From: Nyssa sinensis
Lineage: Eukaryota; Streptophyta; Magnoliopsida; Cornales; Nyssaceae
Direction: 5' to 3'
Assembly (NCBI GenBank): GCA_008638375.1
Contig: CM018041.1
Span: 6,873,501-6,937,500 of the forward strand
DNA: 64,000 nt
Shown: positions 24,949 through 37,950 of the stretch, piece by piece
Layout of the letters: every line of letters starts with the position of its first letter
Position numbering within the stretch: the first letter of the stretch is position 1
Notes under the pieces: model-generated
Seen by the model: the letters and a program-made list of their open reading frames with translations, nothing else
The model's database searches: none
What the model was told of the DNA's origin: nothing
Made by a program: the position numbers and the translations under genes

Positions 24949-25486
24949 TAGGGGCGTTAATTCGTGTTATCGTGTCTTGTTCGGTTCGTGTCAAGGCATA
25001 CATATTCGAAAATATGTGTGAACCCTAATCCGAGACTATTAACTAATCGTGTCAAGTTTCAAAACTCAAATCCAAACTCAAACCCAACTCATTTATTAAA
25101 CAGGTTACAAGTGTCGACCCACTTAACCTGTTTATTTTAATTTTAAATAAAAAAAATTATTTATCTTTTAATATGTATAAATAATTTTCAAGTTTAGTAA
25201 CTTTGGATATGGGCCAAATCAAAATAAAAACCTCTTTTATAAATAAAAAATATCAAAACATTGATAAATATTTGATGTGAGATGAATTACCTTAACTCAT
25301 AATATATTTTATAATTAAACGTGTTAAATAGTGTTAAACGGGTTAACACTAGTAAAACCCAAACACGATCTGTTTATTAATCATGTTATACGTGTTAATC
25401 CGTTTATGACCCAAACCCATTTATGCTAAATCCAAACCCGTTAACTTCATGTCGTGTTCGAGTCGTGTTAAAAATTGACACCCCTA
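24949..25486. mobile_element. Complete non-autonomous hAT element (MITE), 538 bp
   Basis: The left end 'taggggcgttaat' and the reverse complement of the right end 'taggggtgtcaat' form terminal inverted repeats. The element is flanked by 8-bp target-site duplications, CTCCTTAT (24941-24948) and CTCCTTAC (25487-25494), identical at 7 of 8 bases. An 8-bp duplication and 'taggggtgtcaa' ends are typical of hAT MITEs widespread in plants. There is no transposase frame inside. Confidence 0.85.
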
Positions 25487-25494
25487 CTCCTTAC

Positions 25495-26375
25495 CCTATC
25501 CCATTTACTAAAAAATAAAAAAAAAATCCAACTACAGTATTATTTTGATAAATAAGAAGAAAAAAAGAGTAAAAAGGTGAAAAAAAATTATCAGTTAAAT
25601 AACAATAATCAAAAACAATTCTTCCATCAAATGGATCCATCTTTTAGCTTCAAATCATTATCAATTAAAAATAAATAGCAACTAAAATCACTAAATGAAA
25701 CATTCAAATATAATCAAAAGGAAATTTTTTTAAAAAAAGTCCATCATTAGCAATTTAGTGTGTAATCTGCAAATGTAGACATAACCATCATGGATTGTCT
25801 ACATTATGTTAAAATACTGTATTTAATATCTTCGAACCCTAAAATTAGCAGTCATAACAACAACAATTTAGAAATATCATCAATCATCATGGCATATTTA
25901 GTGGAGAAATATAGAAATATCATCAATAATCATGGCAGATTCAGTGGAGAAATGAAAAAATATCGTCAATCATCATGGCAGATCAACAATTAACAACAGT
26001 AGATTGTACTAACTAAGATGTAATCTATGTTTGGGTTAACAAATAAAAAAAGTCTAGCACTGAATCAAAGATCAGTGGAGAAATGGGGAGCAGAGCTGAT
26101 GATGGGAGGTGCAGAGAAAAGGCCATCGGAGATCTGAGATCGGATACAAACAACATTAAAGCAGAACATGAGATCGCGTTTCACGGAGATGAGAACAGAA
26201 ACTAGGGATGAGGCGAAGAGAAATTGAACGTGTGATTGAAATTCGAAAGCAAAATGAAGTTGACGACCAAGGACGAGCGGAGACGGCTACCGGCGACGAG
26301 TTTAGATAGAGAGAAAGGCGCAAGCCCGTCTTGCGGCTATTGGTACAGTGAATACAGAAAGACCAAAGCCTCACA
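25495..26375. other. Spacer with a short tandem repeat and a GC-richer patch
   Basis: The interval is AT-rich up to 26080. It contains the 43-bp tandem repeat at 25871-25988. The patch 26080-26370 is GC-richer and can be read as a 72-residue frame on the minus strand, but I recognise no motif; it may be a decayed exon or transposon end. Confidence 0.4.
25871..25988. repeat. ~43-bp tandem repeat, about 2.7 units
   Basis: The unit 'gaaatatcatcaatcatcat' plus 'ggcatatttagtggagaaat' starts at 25871, 25914 and (as 'aaatatcgtcaatcatcat') about 25957. A further stray 'atcagtggagaaatgg' is at about 26067. Confidence 0.75.
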
Positions 26376-26830
26376 CACTATGTTTGGATGAAAAGAATTG
26401 GATAAGAAAATGAAAGCTTATATTAAATTTATTTTAAAAATTAGGAAAGAAAGAGAGAGAAAGTTTAACCCTCATTTAATTAATTTTGTTATTCTTCTAA
26501 AAGTGATAGGAAATAGAAGGAAAAGAAACAAGGATTTAATGAATTTTTTATAATACCAATATTATCCTTAAAATTATAAAAGTTAAAATAAAAATGACAC
26601 CTCTATCTTAAAGCATCCAAAGAGTATAATAATAAAATAATATAAAAATTTTTCATTTCTTTTCTCTCCTTTATCATTCCCAAACAAGAAGAAATATTTC
26701 CTCTCATTTCCTTTCATTAGTTATGCAAACATAAAGGAGGGATTACTTTCTCTTCTCTTCTCATTTTCTTTCTCTCATAACTAATACTCTCATCTCCTTT
26801 CCTTTCCCTCCTACTTATCCAAACGAACTG
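26376..26830 (+). mobile_element. PIF/Harbinger-type MITE, family A
   Basis: Ends 'cactatgtttggatg' and, reverse-complemented, 'cagttcgtttggataag' are inverted repeats sharing GTTTGGAT. The interior is the reverse complement of the outer element at 41545-43160, which has clear TTA duplications. Here the left flank is not a clean copy of the right-hand 'taa', so the duplication has probably mutated. Confidence 0.65.
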
Positions 26831-29060
26831 TAAGAGTAATTTAGATAATTTGGTAACTTTGTAAATATGGTAAAACATAAGGGTAAACTTGTATTTTTAT
26901 AACATAATCGGAAGGGACCTTCCCGATCCCATCCCGTTTATTATCACCCCAATTTCGATCTATTAAGGGGGGAGTGGATCAATTTGTCCCTAATTACTTG
27001 GAAAAGCCACTTATTGACTATTGGATCACTCATTGTCGAAAAAAATGATATTAATATTGAAATAAATTTATCAAAATATAATATTTTAATACTGTAATAA
27101 TGTCAAAATATAAATTTGACATGACCCAAGTAACATTTTGTATCAGAGATGCTCTAAGTTCTACAATTTTACTTGTGTTGGAGAATAGTTTTGTCATTCA
27201 AAATATTTGTGAAAAATGAGGAGTTTGACTAATTGTTTGTTAGTATAAATATCTCTATCAAATTTATTTGGGAAAAAAACTAATTGACTTACAGTAAAAC
27301 ATAATTAATTTTGATAAACAGAAAACAATATTTAATTGAAGTCAATACATAATTGAACTTACTGATAAAATATAAAACAATAAAATTCTGACTTACAGTA
27401 AGATTGCAGAATTGAAATTCAGATGTGATTAAGATTAGCGTTTGACGCTATATCCTTAAAGCAATTTATGCCCCTTGTAGTGGTGCTTACAAGTCATTAG
27501 ACATTTCCTTCCCACGATATAATGATCTTGACTCACGTAGAAGAAGTACTACAATCTGCGTGCCTGGTGAACCAACTTGTGGTTGAAACTCTCTCTCAGA
27601 ATCTATGTACATGTACTAACTTATGCATAAATTAAACGAATGAATCATATGAAATGAGGGGTTGATTGGTTTATATAGAACTCTACGTGACTATTCGGTA
27701 CTACCACAGAGAGAAAAGACATCTCTATTCATGATGAACAGACAAACACAAACATTGCAATGGATGCATCTCTTTAAGGTGAAAGGTTGCTCACATTCTA
27801 AAACGATAGCGTTTTATAAATTTTCCAAAACGGTAACAATAAATTTTGTTTAAAAAGATATATACGGTGCGGGCCAAGGCCAAACCTAAACTTAGCCTAG
27901 TTTGGTACGAGGGGCGATGGTGCGCATGCGCGTGTGTAATAAACCAAACATGTGTTAGGTCTTCTCCGTTCCACAAAACTTTGGTGCCTTAAGGGCCCAA
28001 ACCCCCTTTCAAGGTAATATTATATATACTTTTTAAAATTCTAGTATCTATCCTATGTAGGACATAAACTTTTCACACATTATTATCATTTACAAGTGGT
28101 AATGTTTGGAAGCAATTTTTCAGTCATTACTTAATAGTTTTGAGTAATCTAATATATGTTATTAATTTACTTATGAATGAAAACACATTTCCATGCGGAC
28201 TTATCTAAAATAATTTATGAAACCCAATTTAGTTTTGGCTAAAAAATGGCCAAAAAATTATGCTCAAATAACCTATTTTTCCAACATAATTGAGGAAGTG
28301 CGAATAGTGCCGACCTATATTTATTGTTTTATGTTGAATTTATATATTTGCTTTTTTAATCATATATTTTATTTAATTTAATTGTTATGTACTATTATTA
28401 TATGGACAAAATTTATGTACATATCACATAATTAAACACACTCAAAACCATTTATACCAAAAAAAAAAGGCCAAAAAAAAATCATAGTTCATAATCAATT
28501 TTTTAACAATATTTTTAAAACACTCAATAATCAAGTTTCGCGTCATATTATTTTTGAAATACAATTATCAAAGCACCAAATTGATTATCTTAGAATCACT
28601 TTTACCCAATTAATTTTTTTTTCAAACAACAACAGCGAGTATGAAAAGGCCAGCTTCGCTTCGTGATCGTACCAATTAAAAATTTATTTAAAAAATAAAT
28701 AAATTAAATTTAAATGTATTTTAAAATTTATTAATTTATTAAATTAAATATATAATATTATATAAAAATTAAATTATTAAAACTCGACTCATTATCGATT
28801 TATTTAAATACTGTTTAAAATCGATTCAAAATATTAAGCAGTTTAAATATAATCTAAAATTCTTTTATTTTTAAACTTGAACGACACAATATATTGACTC
28901 TGACTTATTTACTCCGCAGGCCTTTTTTCCTTGGATGATCGAAACCTGGCGATAACATTTCTTTTTTGACGTCCTCGACTCCCACCGTTTGCTTTTTCGT
29001 TGATATTTCTATTCATTTGTTCAACCGTCTCCTCAACACAGTAACAGAAGAAACCTAACG
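26831..29060. other. Spacer and promoter region upstream of alpha-SNAP
   Basis: The interval is AT-rich with no coding sequence. A TGACGT bZIP-type core lies at 28968-28973, about 90 bp before the alpha-SNAP start. At 28660-28870 a decayed repeat with 'aactcgactcattatcga' resembles the end of the element at 50811. Confidence 0.45.
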
Positions 29061-32000
29061 ATGGCGGATCAAATAGCGAGAGGGGGAGAATTTGAGAAGA
29101 AAGCGGAGAAGAAGCTCAATGGCTGGGGCTTATTTGGTTCTAAATATGAAGACGCCGCTGATTTGTTCGATAAAGCCGCCAATTGTTTCAAACTTGCCAA
29201 ATCTTGTAATTAAACCGCCTTCCTTTCCATTTATATTCATCAATTATCGTTCTTTGACCATTGTTTCAATGCGATTATAAAAGAAGAAGAACAATTTCCT
29301 CTTCTTCTTGTTCTGAATCGGATTCGAATGATGGTTTGATTTAGTCTTTCGATTGCTAGATTTGGTGGATTGGGATTGGAAATGATAAGAGTAATTCAAT
29401 TATTGTTGGTTTTATTTACAGTCTTACATTTTTTTTTTTGGAGGCTACTTGTACTTTTTCTAAAGACTATGTGCTGTAAGATTATCAAATACTGGATAAT
29501 GATTTTGTGGAGAAATGTATATACGTATGTCTATGTATACATGGGTTACAAGATTGGGGGTCGACCCAATTGCACTCTATCCTTGTCGTACACTTAGGAA
29601 CCCTAATGATACACGAACGAGCAGATTTTTATCTGGAGATGAAAAAAAAAAAAAAACCCTATTGATGAGCACTGCATCCTCTTTTCTGGATTCCGGCTCT
29701 TGAGCTTATAAAATTCAATACAATTTTTTTTCCCTCACTTGCTATAAGTTATCTTAATGCTTTTGATTCTGTATGCTTTGTTTTATTTTGAGAAGAACTA
29801 CAGTCACTTTGGTACTAAAGGATCAGATTAATTGAAGAATTAGGTTTTTGCTTAAATTAGATTCATTAGCATTTGTATGCCTGTAGTATGGGTTAGTAAT
29901 ATCCATGACATATGGTTTCTTAGGGGATCAAGCTGGATCTGCATATGTCAAATTAGCGAACTGTCATATAAAGGTAAGTGCCTCATCTTACAGGGGCCTG
30001 GACTTTTTATTTTTATTTCTGTCATTTGTGCTTTTCCAAATCTTATTTTAGTGTAAGCCTATGTGACACTGTGTTTATAATAGTTGGATAGCAAACATGA
30101 AGCTGCTAATGGTTATGCTGATGCTGCTCATTGCTACAAGAAGACCAATACTAAAGGTATATATGGCATTAACTTCCATACCCATGAAATTTCAATCTAT
30201 GTAACAATTCCTTCCCGAAATTTGTCCCACCAGTTTTGCTTCTTTTGCAAAAGAAATATTCCATGACTATGACAATCTAGCATGCAGTTAAAAGTAGTGA
30301 TAGAATAAACAAAATTACAAGATTTAAGATGGGTATGTTGAACACACATTAAGCGATTCTAATTTCTTTTTTAATGCTAAATATAAGCTCTAGATGCTCT
30401 TGGTTTTTCTTGCTCCCCATGTCAGGTATCTTTTAGTGTGTGTCAAAGCCACACAATGAAGCATGTGTAAGTTGATAAAATCTTACCAAGGCCAGTGCCT
30501 AGGGGCACTTATTTGGATATGTGGTTCTTTAGTGGATTGAATGCTCTGTAATGCACATTTTCGTATGAACCACTAAGGAATTTATCATGTGCTTGGTGCA
30601 TTTTTGTACGAGTCCGCAACAATTAGAATACTGTCACCCACCTCTGTCCACTCCTATGGTGCTATGTTTAACATAAAAAAGATGTCTATATGATGAGGAA
30701 GATATGAAACCTAAAACAATTACCATTGGAATTTCGTATACCCTTATTGCTTGGAATTCATAATACAAGTTACTTGGTGGCTCGCAAGGTATGCCACTCC
30801 AGTTCATAGGGATGCCAAGAATAACAAGCTAAATGGAAACCTTCTCGGAGATGGAACCATCTAGGTTTCTTCTGTAACTTTATCATGTCTTCATTGGTGT
30901 CCTTGGAACATTCCTACACCATTTCTTGTAAATTAAACCAGTTTTTTTAGAATAGCTCACTACTTTTAGGTACTAGCATACTAGAGTATACTCACTGATT
31001 TGTCAAATGTGTAATTTCTAACTAATAGTATATAATTTGTCAAGTTGGAATATGAGTGAACATACAATCAACTTATATAGGGTTTATTATAAAAATTAAT
31101 TCATATTTACGCACTTGCTTATAAAAAGGTGTAACTCAACTCAATTCAACAAAGCCTTATCATAGTTATTTGGGGTTGGTTACATAAATCCGGACTCGCC
31201 ATTCTAATTTATTTAAGACCGTTTTCGCAATTAGACCTTACATTATCCTATCTTTCTTACTTACCTATACCAAAGTTAATTTTGGTTGCCCCCTTCCTTT
31301 AGCACGACTCTTAATATGAATCACGTTGATCTTCCTTATTGGTACATTTATTGGTCACACAGGCACAACATTTCTAAATAAAAAAAAGGATACAGATATG
31401 TTAGGAACACTTTGATCTTTTTTTTTTTTTTTTATTGTTTTATATACTTATATAATTAAAACTAACATGATTTCAAGTTGACATAAAAATACGTAAATCA
31501 CAATAATCAAGATATCAAAATAACAAAGTCATTAAATAAAAATTTAAGAACTTCTTCATTTAATCATCAAATGATCAAAGTTCTAAAAACAAATTTGCTA
31601 AATATTACATAAAACATATATATATATATATATATCTATTAACCAAAAGAAAACAGAAAAGAAGAGGAGAAAGAGGGAAAAAAATCCAAAAGAAAATGAT
31701 TTTTTTTAACAAAAACGTGTATCTAATGTGTTCAAAATTTAGAAAAATAAAAATAAATTGGACAATCTTTTTTTTTTTTTTTTTTTCCGTGTACAACATG
31801 TGTTCAGGATGTGTCCATGTCCGATATGTGTTTGACATAGTTACTTGAGCCAAAATAGTGTCTGTACTTCATAGTCACAGACGATAGCTCCCCAATCATT
31901 AAAAGCCCAAGAAAACTTAGGATCCTAGACCACACTCCTAGCATGGAATTGAACAAACTCCCCCATCAAAGCATCTTGATTTAAAGAAATCTTCTAAAGA

Positions 32001-34428
32001 TCAGGGATCCGTCGGTTGTATATAGATCACATGAAAATCAAACCTTGATATTTTTCCTAGATATTTCTTGTCTATCCAATCATAGTCAACAAAAAAAGAC
32101 ATGCTTAAGTCCAACTCTTAAAATAAGCCTATTGTGATTTGGATTGTATGTTTCGCTTAATTTTTCTTATTCTGATTATTACTCCATCATTTGGGGAAAA
32201 TGCAAGAAAAGCAAATTTGCATACCCTTTTTCCAATGGTGCTTTGCTATGAATCAAAAGGTTAAGCCCATGCGTGTTTTGAAATGAGCTGCAGGTACGAT
32301 GGGAATTCATGTTTTTGTGTTTGTGTACTTATTTTTTTGAAAAAATATTAAAATTACAATGAAAACTTTACACAATAATTTGTCAACCAATTCCTGCGTT
32401 AGCACTTATTGGTGGTTGGTCGATTTCACGTTTTGTAGTCCCATACCTCTCTTTGGAAGGTTTCAATAGATATACTAGTTAAGGTAGACTGAAACCTTGG
32501 AGTCATGTTTGCATTTATTTTTTTTGGCCAGAGGAATTTGGGCCCTTCACATGCTCTCTATGAGCACAATTTTCGTAATTGTAGTGAACATATAGTTTGT
32601 TACATTATTATGTCGGTGCTCATGCAGATGCCTTGTGGTATTTTTTTTTATATTTTATTCTTTTTGAACTTTCATGAGTATTATCACATAAAATTTCTAG
32701 TTTTTTCTTTTATTAAAATTTTGAAACTTATCCTCGTCAACATTGGATGCTTTGCAGAGTCCATATCTTGCCTAGAGCAAGCAGTGAATCTGTTTTTGGA
32801 TATTGGAAGGCTTAACATGTCTGCAAGATATTACAAGGTACAATTTATACTATTTTGTCGATAAACAGTAACTTGATATAATTATCAAAACAAATTATTA
32901 CGTTCTCATATTTTGTTATATTTGGAATCACTATTTCTCTCATATATATAGACGAATCCTCTGGACTATGGCATCCAATTTTTTTAATAATATCTCCCTT
33001 AATTCTATCATTATTGCTTAATCATAAATGTTAGACTCCTGGCAGTGATGTATTAAACTATTGATGCTTATGTGAAATATACCAATAGGTCATAACATGG
33101 GACAATATTGTAAAAGACAAATGACTTGGAATTACTTTCTTCATGTGCAGGAAATTGCTGAATTGTACGAGGCTGAACAAAACTTTGAGCAGGCTATTGT
33201 TTACTATGAAAAAGCAGCTGATCTTTTCCAAAGTGAAGACGTAACAACTTCTGCTAATCAGTGCAAGCAGAAAATTGCACAGTTTGCTGCCCAACTGGAA
33301 CAGTAAGACTGTCACGAACTGTAGAATGTAGATGTGATCTCTTGTGAGGTTATATGACTTCTGAAGTGTATCGGTAGGGATCTAATTTGCTCACAATATT
33401 TCTCCAGATATCAGAAAGCGATTGAGATTTATGAAGAGATAGCACGACATTCACTAAACAATAACTTACTGAAGTATGGAGTTAAAGGACATCTTCTTAA
33501 TGCTGGCATTTGCCAACTCTGTAAAGGCGACATTGTTGCAATTACTAATGCATTAGAACGCTATCAGGTTTAAGTTTGCCTCTGATGCAGCATCTTGATG
33601 TTTTACCCTATGGCTCATGTATGTTGTATGAACATTGCAACTGCATTTGCAGGACCTGGATCCAACTTTTTCAGGAACGCGTGAGTACAGATTGCTGGCG
33701 GTACGTTGTAGCTTGTAAAACCACCTTTTTCCCCCCATCTGATTTCTTTGAGATTTTTCTCTTGAAATGGTGAATTCATTCTATGTAGTTGTTAGGAAAT
33801 GAATTTGATTGGGTATACTGAACACATCTCATTGGATTCTTTAATTTCAAATGCATATTTTGATGGCTTGTTATCAACAGCCTGACACCTAATCTAACCT
33901 CAAGAGTTCCTTGACCTCCCAAACAGGAGGTTGAGGGTTCAAGTCTCAGTTGGGACATAGTGGGTGGGTATGTCTTACCTATTAAAAAGAAGTCTGTACT
34001 CCTAATCTACCTCCTCTGTTTGTTGGTTTTTGATAGTCTTATTATTTATCTCTATTTCATTATGGTAACATAAGATTGGCTTAATATGAAAGATTGCTTT
34101 TCTTATGGCAGGATTTGGCTGCTGCAATTGATGAGGAAGATGTCATGAAGTTTACTGATGCTGTGAAGGAATTTGATAGCATGACCCAGCTGGTAAATTG
34201 AATTTTTAATTACATTTGTAACTCTTCTCAAATTTTGGATTCTAATTACTAGTAGAAGTCTTTAGTAAACCGGGTTGGCTTCTGATGCATATCTGAGTTG
34301 ACTTTCCTGGGACGATTTGCATATAAGTGGATAAATTTTAATACTATTTTTTGATAAGTAAAGGTATTGTATAAATTGGGTTGGTTGCTGATGCATATAA
34401 GAGTTTACTTTCATGATTTGATTTTTTG

Positions 34429-34461
<33 letters not shown>

Positions 34462-34715
34462 GTGTCATTGATGTGTTTGTGTCTTGTGTCCATATCCGTG
34501 CTACTTATGATATGGCCCATCTATATATATATATATATTTATATGACTATATAATAAAAACATAACGTTATTTCAATTTAAATTGGCATAAAAATATATA
34601 AATTACAAAAATATTATTAAAATAACAAATCCATTAAATAAAAATTCAAGAACTTCTTCATTTAATCAACATCCATGATTCAAGTTACAAAACAAATTTA
34701 CTAACTATTACATAG

Positions 34716-34752
<37 letters not shown>

Positions 34753-36460
34753 CTGAAAAAAGAACTAAGGAGAAAAGGAGAAAAATAGGGAAAATCCAAA
34801 AAAGAAAAAAAAAGAAAAAGAAAAGAGAATGTTTACGGAACGTGTCCGAAATTCAGAACAATAAAAATAAAAATGGACTATTTTTTCACGTGTCTGACAC
34901 ATGTCCAGGAAGTGTCAAAGAGTGTCGGTTTTCATCACATGTCCGACACAGATACCTGAACCAAAATAGTGTCTGTGCTTCAGAGGCCATATTTGTGAAC
35001 CCTAAGTTTAATCTTGTCTATTATTCAATTCCTTTGTTCCTATGCATAGATCCTTATATGTTATTAGAACAGTTGTCCTTAAATATGATAACAAGAGCTT
35101 TTAATTGTTGCCAATCTAGTAAATAGCATTTTGGTAGGGGATAAATTCTTGTTGTGCCGGAAGTTTATACTGATTAGACCTAAAAAGGCTGATGTTGAGG
35201 GGAGGTCTATAAATTGCTTTTGATTTTGGAGAACAGACTATTTGTGCATCTCCTTGAAAGGCCCCCCAGTAGTTAGTTGCCTAAGGTTTGCTTTATTCCT
35301 TCTGTTGTATTCTGGTTGCTGAAACAACTCTGCTGACACACTGGAGTGAGAATTTTCATCTAATACGCTGCTTCCTGCACTGCGATGGTTTGATAGGAAC
35401 AATTGGTTCTTTTGTAAAGGAAGGTGTTCAATAATATTGACTATTTATGGAGGCATAATTTATAGAAAAGAGGACCAAGTATGAAATGGTTTAGAATTGA
35501 AAAAAGCAAAAAAAATTATTTGATTCTGCTCTGGTGTTGCTATTGCCAATGTGATGTACAATTTACATTTAGGGTTAAAAATGAACAAAATGTATAGTGT
35601 ACCAAGTATGAAATGGTTTAAAAATGAAAAAAATGCAAAAAAAATTCCTTCAATTCTACTCTTCATTGTACTGATAAAAAAAATTATACTCTTCATTGCA
35701 ATTACCTCTCTGAAACAAAATTTTAATTTTAGGTTTATAATTTATAAATGTACAGTCTCTTCAACTTTACTATATCGGGTAAACAATGATCAGTTGTATT
35801 TTTTAGTTCTTTGTTGATATGGACATTGTACCATGTGTGGAATGGTTTTAGATCATGATTTACAACATTAGGTAAATTGTAATCTATTGTGATTCTGTAG
35901 TTATTTGTAGTAATCCATTGTGTTATCTTCCAAAAGCTCTGCCTGTATGGTGTGTAACTCTATTCGAGTTGGAGGGCCAAAAGAATAAGATGAGAAGAAA
36001 GAACATGGGTTGAGGCTGTGAGAGGGACAAGATTGCTAGAACTTAAGTGAAGGCTGTGACTTTTAACAGGGATGAATAGTAAAAAAGGATTCATGAAATC
36101 AACTCAAAAGTAATTTCTTTGTATTAAGGCTTTATTGAATCAAATTGATTTGCATTCTTGGTTTTAGTTGCAGTTGATTTTGTATTTTATATCATAATCC
36201 ACTTATATAACTTTTTTTGTTCGATATGTAAATGATTTACTTATTTCCACACCTCTTATCTGATCTAATTGAGAGAACTGTTGTCCTTGCGAGGATTTAT
36301 GTGTTTTGCTACTTCTTTATTGTAATTTGTGAATATTGCAATTTCCTTATGTTTCTGTTTGATATATTTTGGTCCATAGGATGCTTGGAAGACAACGCTT
36401 CTGTTGAGAGTGAAGGAATCACTGAAGAATAAAGAACTAGAGGAGGACGATCTTACCTAA
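29061..36460 (+). CDS. ASNAP: Alpha-SNAP (alpha-soluble NSF attachment protein), intact
   Basis: Nine exons, all GT-AG: 29061-29205, 29924-29973, 30084-30156, 32758-32837, 33151-33302, 33408-33567, 33653-33700, 34112-34192, 36380-36460. They total 870 nt, encoding 289 aa, the usual length for plant alpha-SNAP, with no lesion. The protein begins [18 protein letters not shown] and contains '[20 protein letters not shown]', '[15 protein letters not shown]', '[15 protein letters not shown]' and the acidic tail EEDDLT. The family is an all-helical TPR-like adaptor that binds assembled SNARE complexes, recruits the ATPase NSF and allows SNARE disassembly after vesicle fusion. The penultimate Leu (L288 here), known in the mammalian protein to be needed to stimulate NSF, is present. 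Start ATG has G at +4. Introns 3 (2.6 kb) and 8 (2.2 kb) are inflated by repeats. Confidence 0.97.
31125..31370. mobile_element. SINE-like 3' block in alpha-SNAP intron 3
   Basis: The sequence 'caacaaagccttatcatagt' followed by 'ttggggttggttacataaat' resembles the conserved 'aagccttatcccaa...tggggtcggctacatgaatcc' block shared by the 3' parts of many angiosperm SINEs (the Angio-domain type). The 5' head is not identifiable. Confidence 0.5.
31438..31874. repeat. Intronic repeat copy A (alpha-SNAP intron 3)
   Basis: A roughly 440-bp unit running from 'tttatatacttatataatta' through 'aagaacttcttcatttaatc', a (TA)n tract, an A-rich stretch and a 'gtgtcc'-rich 3' part to 'aaatagtgtctgtacttcat'. 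Copy B in intron 8 (34538-34983) has all these blocks in the same order and orientation. Confidence 0.8.
33890..34010 (+). mobile_element. tRNA-like SINE remnant in alpha-SNAP intron 7
   Basis: A B-box-like 'gggttcaagtctc' (33934-33946) is preceded by 'gacctcccaaacaggaggtt', a potential stem. It fits the head of a tRNA-derived SINE; the A box is poor. Confidence 0.4.
34538..34983. repeat. Intronic repeat copy B (alpha-SNAP intron 8)
   Basis: A diverged direct copy of 31438-31874, sharing 'aagaacttcttcatttaatc', the central (TA)n and the 'gtgtccgacac'-type 3' part ending 'aaatagtgtctgtgcttcag'. Just upstream, at 34456-34510, is another 'tgtgtccatatccgtgctac' block of the same flavour, so the element may extend further left here. 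Confidence 0.8.
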
Positions 36461-37794
36461 ATTTATTGGTTTGGCTGTTATTTCATTTGCATCTCCCTCA
36501 GATGATTGCATTGTATTGGGTGGTTGTGTTCATCATTACTTGTCTACACTCTTTTTGTGTGTACTAAATTTGGGTGTTAATGAGAGTGAGTATACTTTCA
36601 TTAGTCATGATTCATGAGTTTGTAATACACTTGTAGTTTTCTTTTGCAAACCGCCGCATGTTGAAAGGAACCAAAAAACCAAAATAAGGTGATAACCGGA
36701 TTGATATTCAGCAGCATAGAATTGGGGCCATAGAATTGAATTTGGTTGGAATTGGAGACTAGAGAGTTCAAATTTTGAGCTACCCCCTTCATTTTGAACG
36801 AAAACCAATTTTAGTTCCAATTTCGAAGCCCTAATCCGTGGGATTAAATTTTAGGGCCATTATCATTGTGTTATAGGTATTGTTACAACTTACAAGTACT
36901 AAAGAGCTGGTTCAATGCCATGCAATTGTTTAGAATCCTATCTCAGACCTCTCATTTCTCTTCCCTTAAATTTTTGTTGTGTTGAGGTTATACTGACCGG
37001 AACAATGATTGTTCTGTTGAAGTAAAGCTGAGTTAATAAAGAAGTGAAGAGTTTAAGTCAAATGGATTATGAAAAGGTGGCAGTTTAACATAAAGTGCAG
37101 TGCAAAACTGTAGAGGAACAGGGCGATGTTAGATATGTTGGAGGTTAAAAGTCTTTGCATGAACTCCGTATACATCAGTTATGATTTGTTTATTTGCACC
37201 ATATCTGTGTTAGCATATCTGCTGAAAACTTGTTTCTTTCTAGCATTCTTATTACAGTTGCTTCATGGTAGGGTATGGAGTTTTTGGAAAAGAATCACAT
37301 CAAGTTATAGGTTTAAAAACTACATTTGAAGTGGATTTATGTATGTGGTTCTTCCATTCCCCCTCCTCCTTTTTCCAGCTGGGGTGAATTATTGGTATGA
37401 ATGTTGGCAAACGAAAAGTATTGCGTATATCGAGCTGTTCCTGTAAGAGGAAATCCTTGTGCTATGGCCATTTCTTAGCTGATTCAGGCCATTAGGGTTG
37501 AGTTGGGATGAGGATTATCTGAACCTTTCTTCTAGTTTTCTTGCATCCTTAACGTTTCTCTTTAGAGGCATTTTGATCATTTTGCACTAATTGAACAGTG
37601 TGTTCAATTAGAAACAGGGCAGGACACAAGTGGAATCAGGTAGAAAAATCAATAGCATGCTTGTGACTGAAAAGCATTGACTGTGATATTATTGAACACA
37701 CAAAAACTTACATGTTGCTAATGCCTGATGATTTAGATTACACATTAGCAGATGATGGAAATGATTACCTAATGGATAAGCTTAAATCCTTTCG

Positions 37795-37950
37795 TTGCTC
37801 TCGTCATTGGCGCAACGGTAAGATTCTTTTATTGTGATTTGAAGATTACGGGGTCCAGTTACGGAAACAGTATTTCTTTTCGCGAGGGTTTGATAGTAGT
37901 ATGAATATTTTTGAGCGAGTCATTGAGACTGCATGTATTTAACCCTTCTC
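37795..37950 (+). mobile_element. tRNA-derived SINE (second copy, opposite orientation)
   Basis: A-box-like 'attggcgcaacggtaagatt' (37806-37825) and B-box-like 'ggggtccagtt' (37850-37860), then 'acggaaacag'. The order matches the minus-strand SINE at 10745-10925, so both belong to one family. Confidence 0.65.

Noticed and set aside
25871..25988. Short regularly spaced repeats that might suggest a CRISPR-like array
   Set aside because: The units are imperfect and adjoin one another without unique spacers, and the DNA is from a plant nucleus.
26156..26374. 72-residue minus-strand frame in a GC-richer patch
   Set aside because: No recognisable domain, splice context or neighbouring exon; kept only as an item to check.
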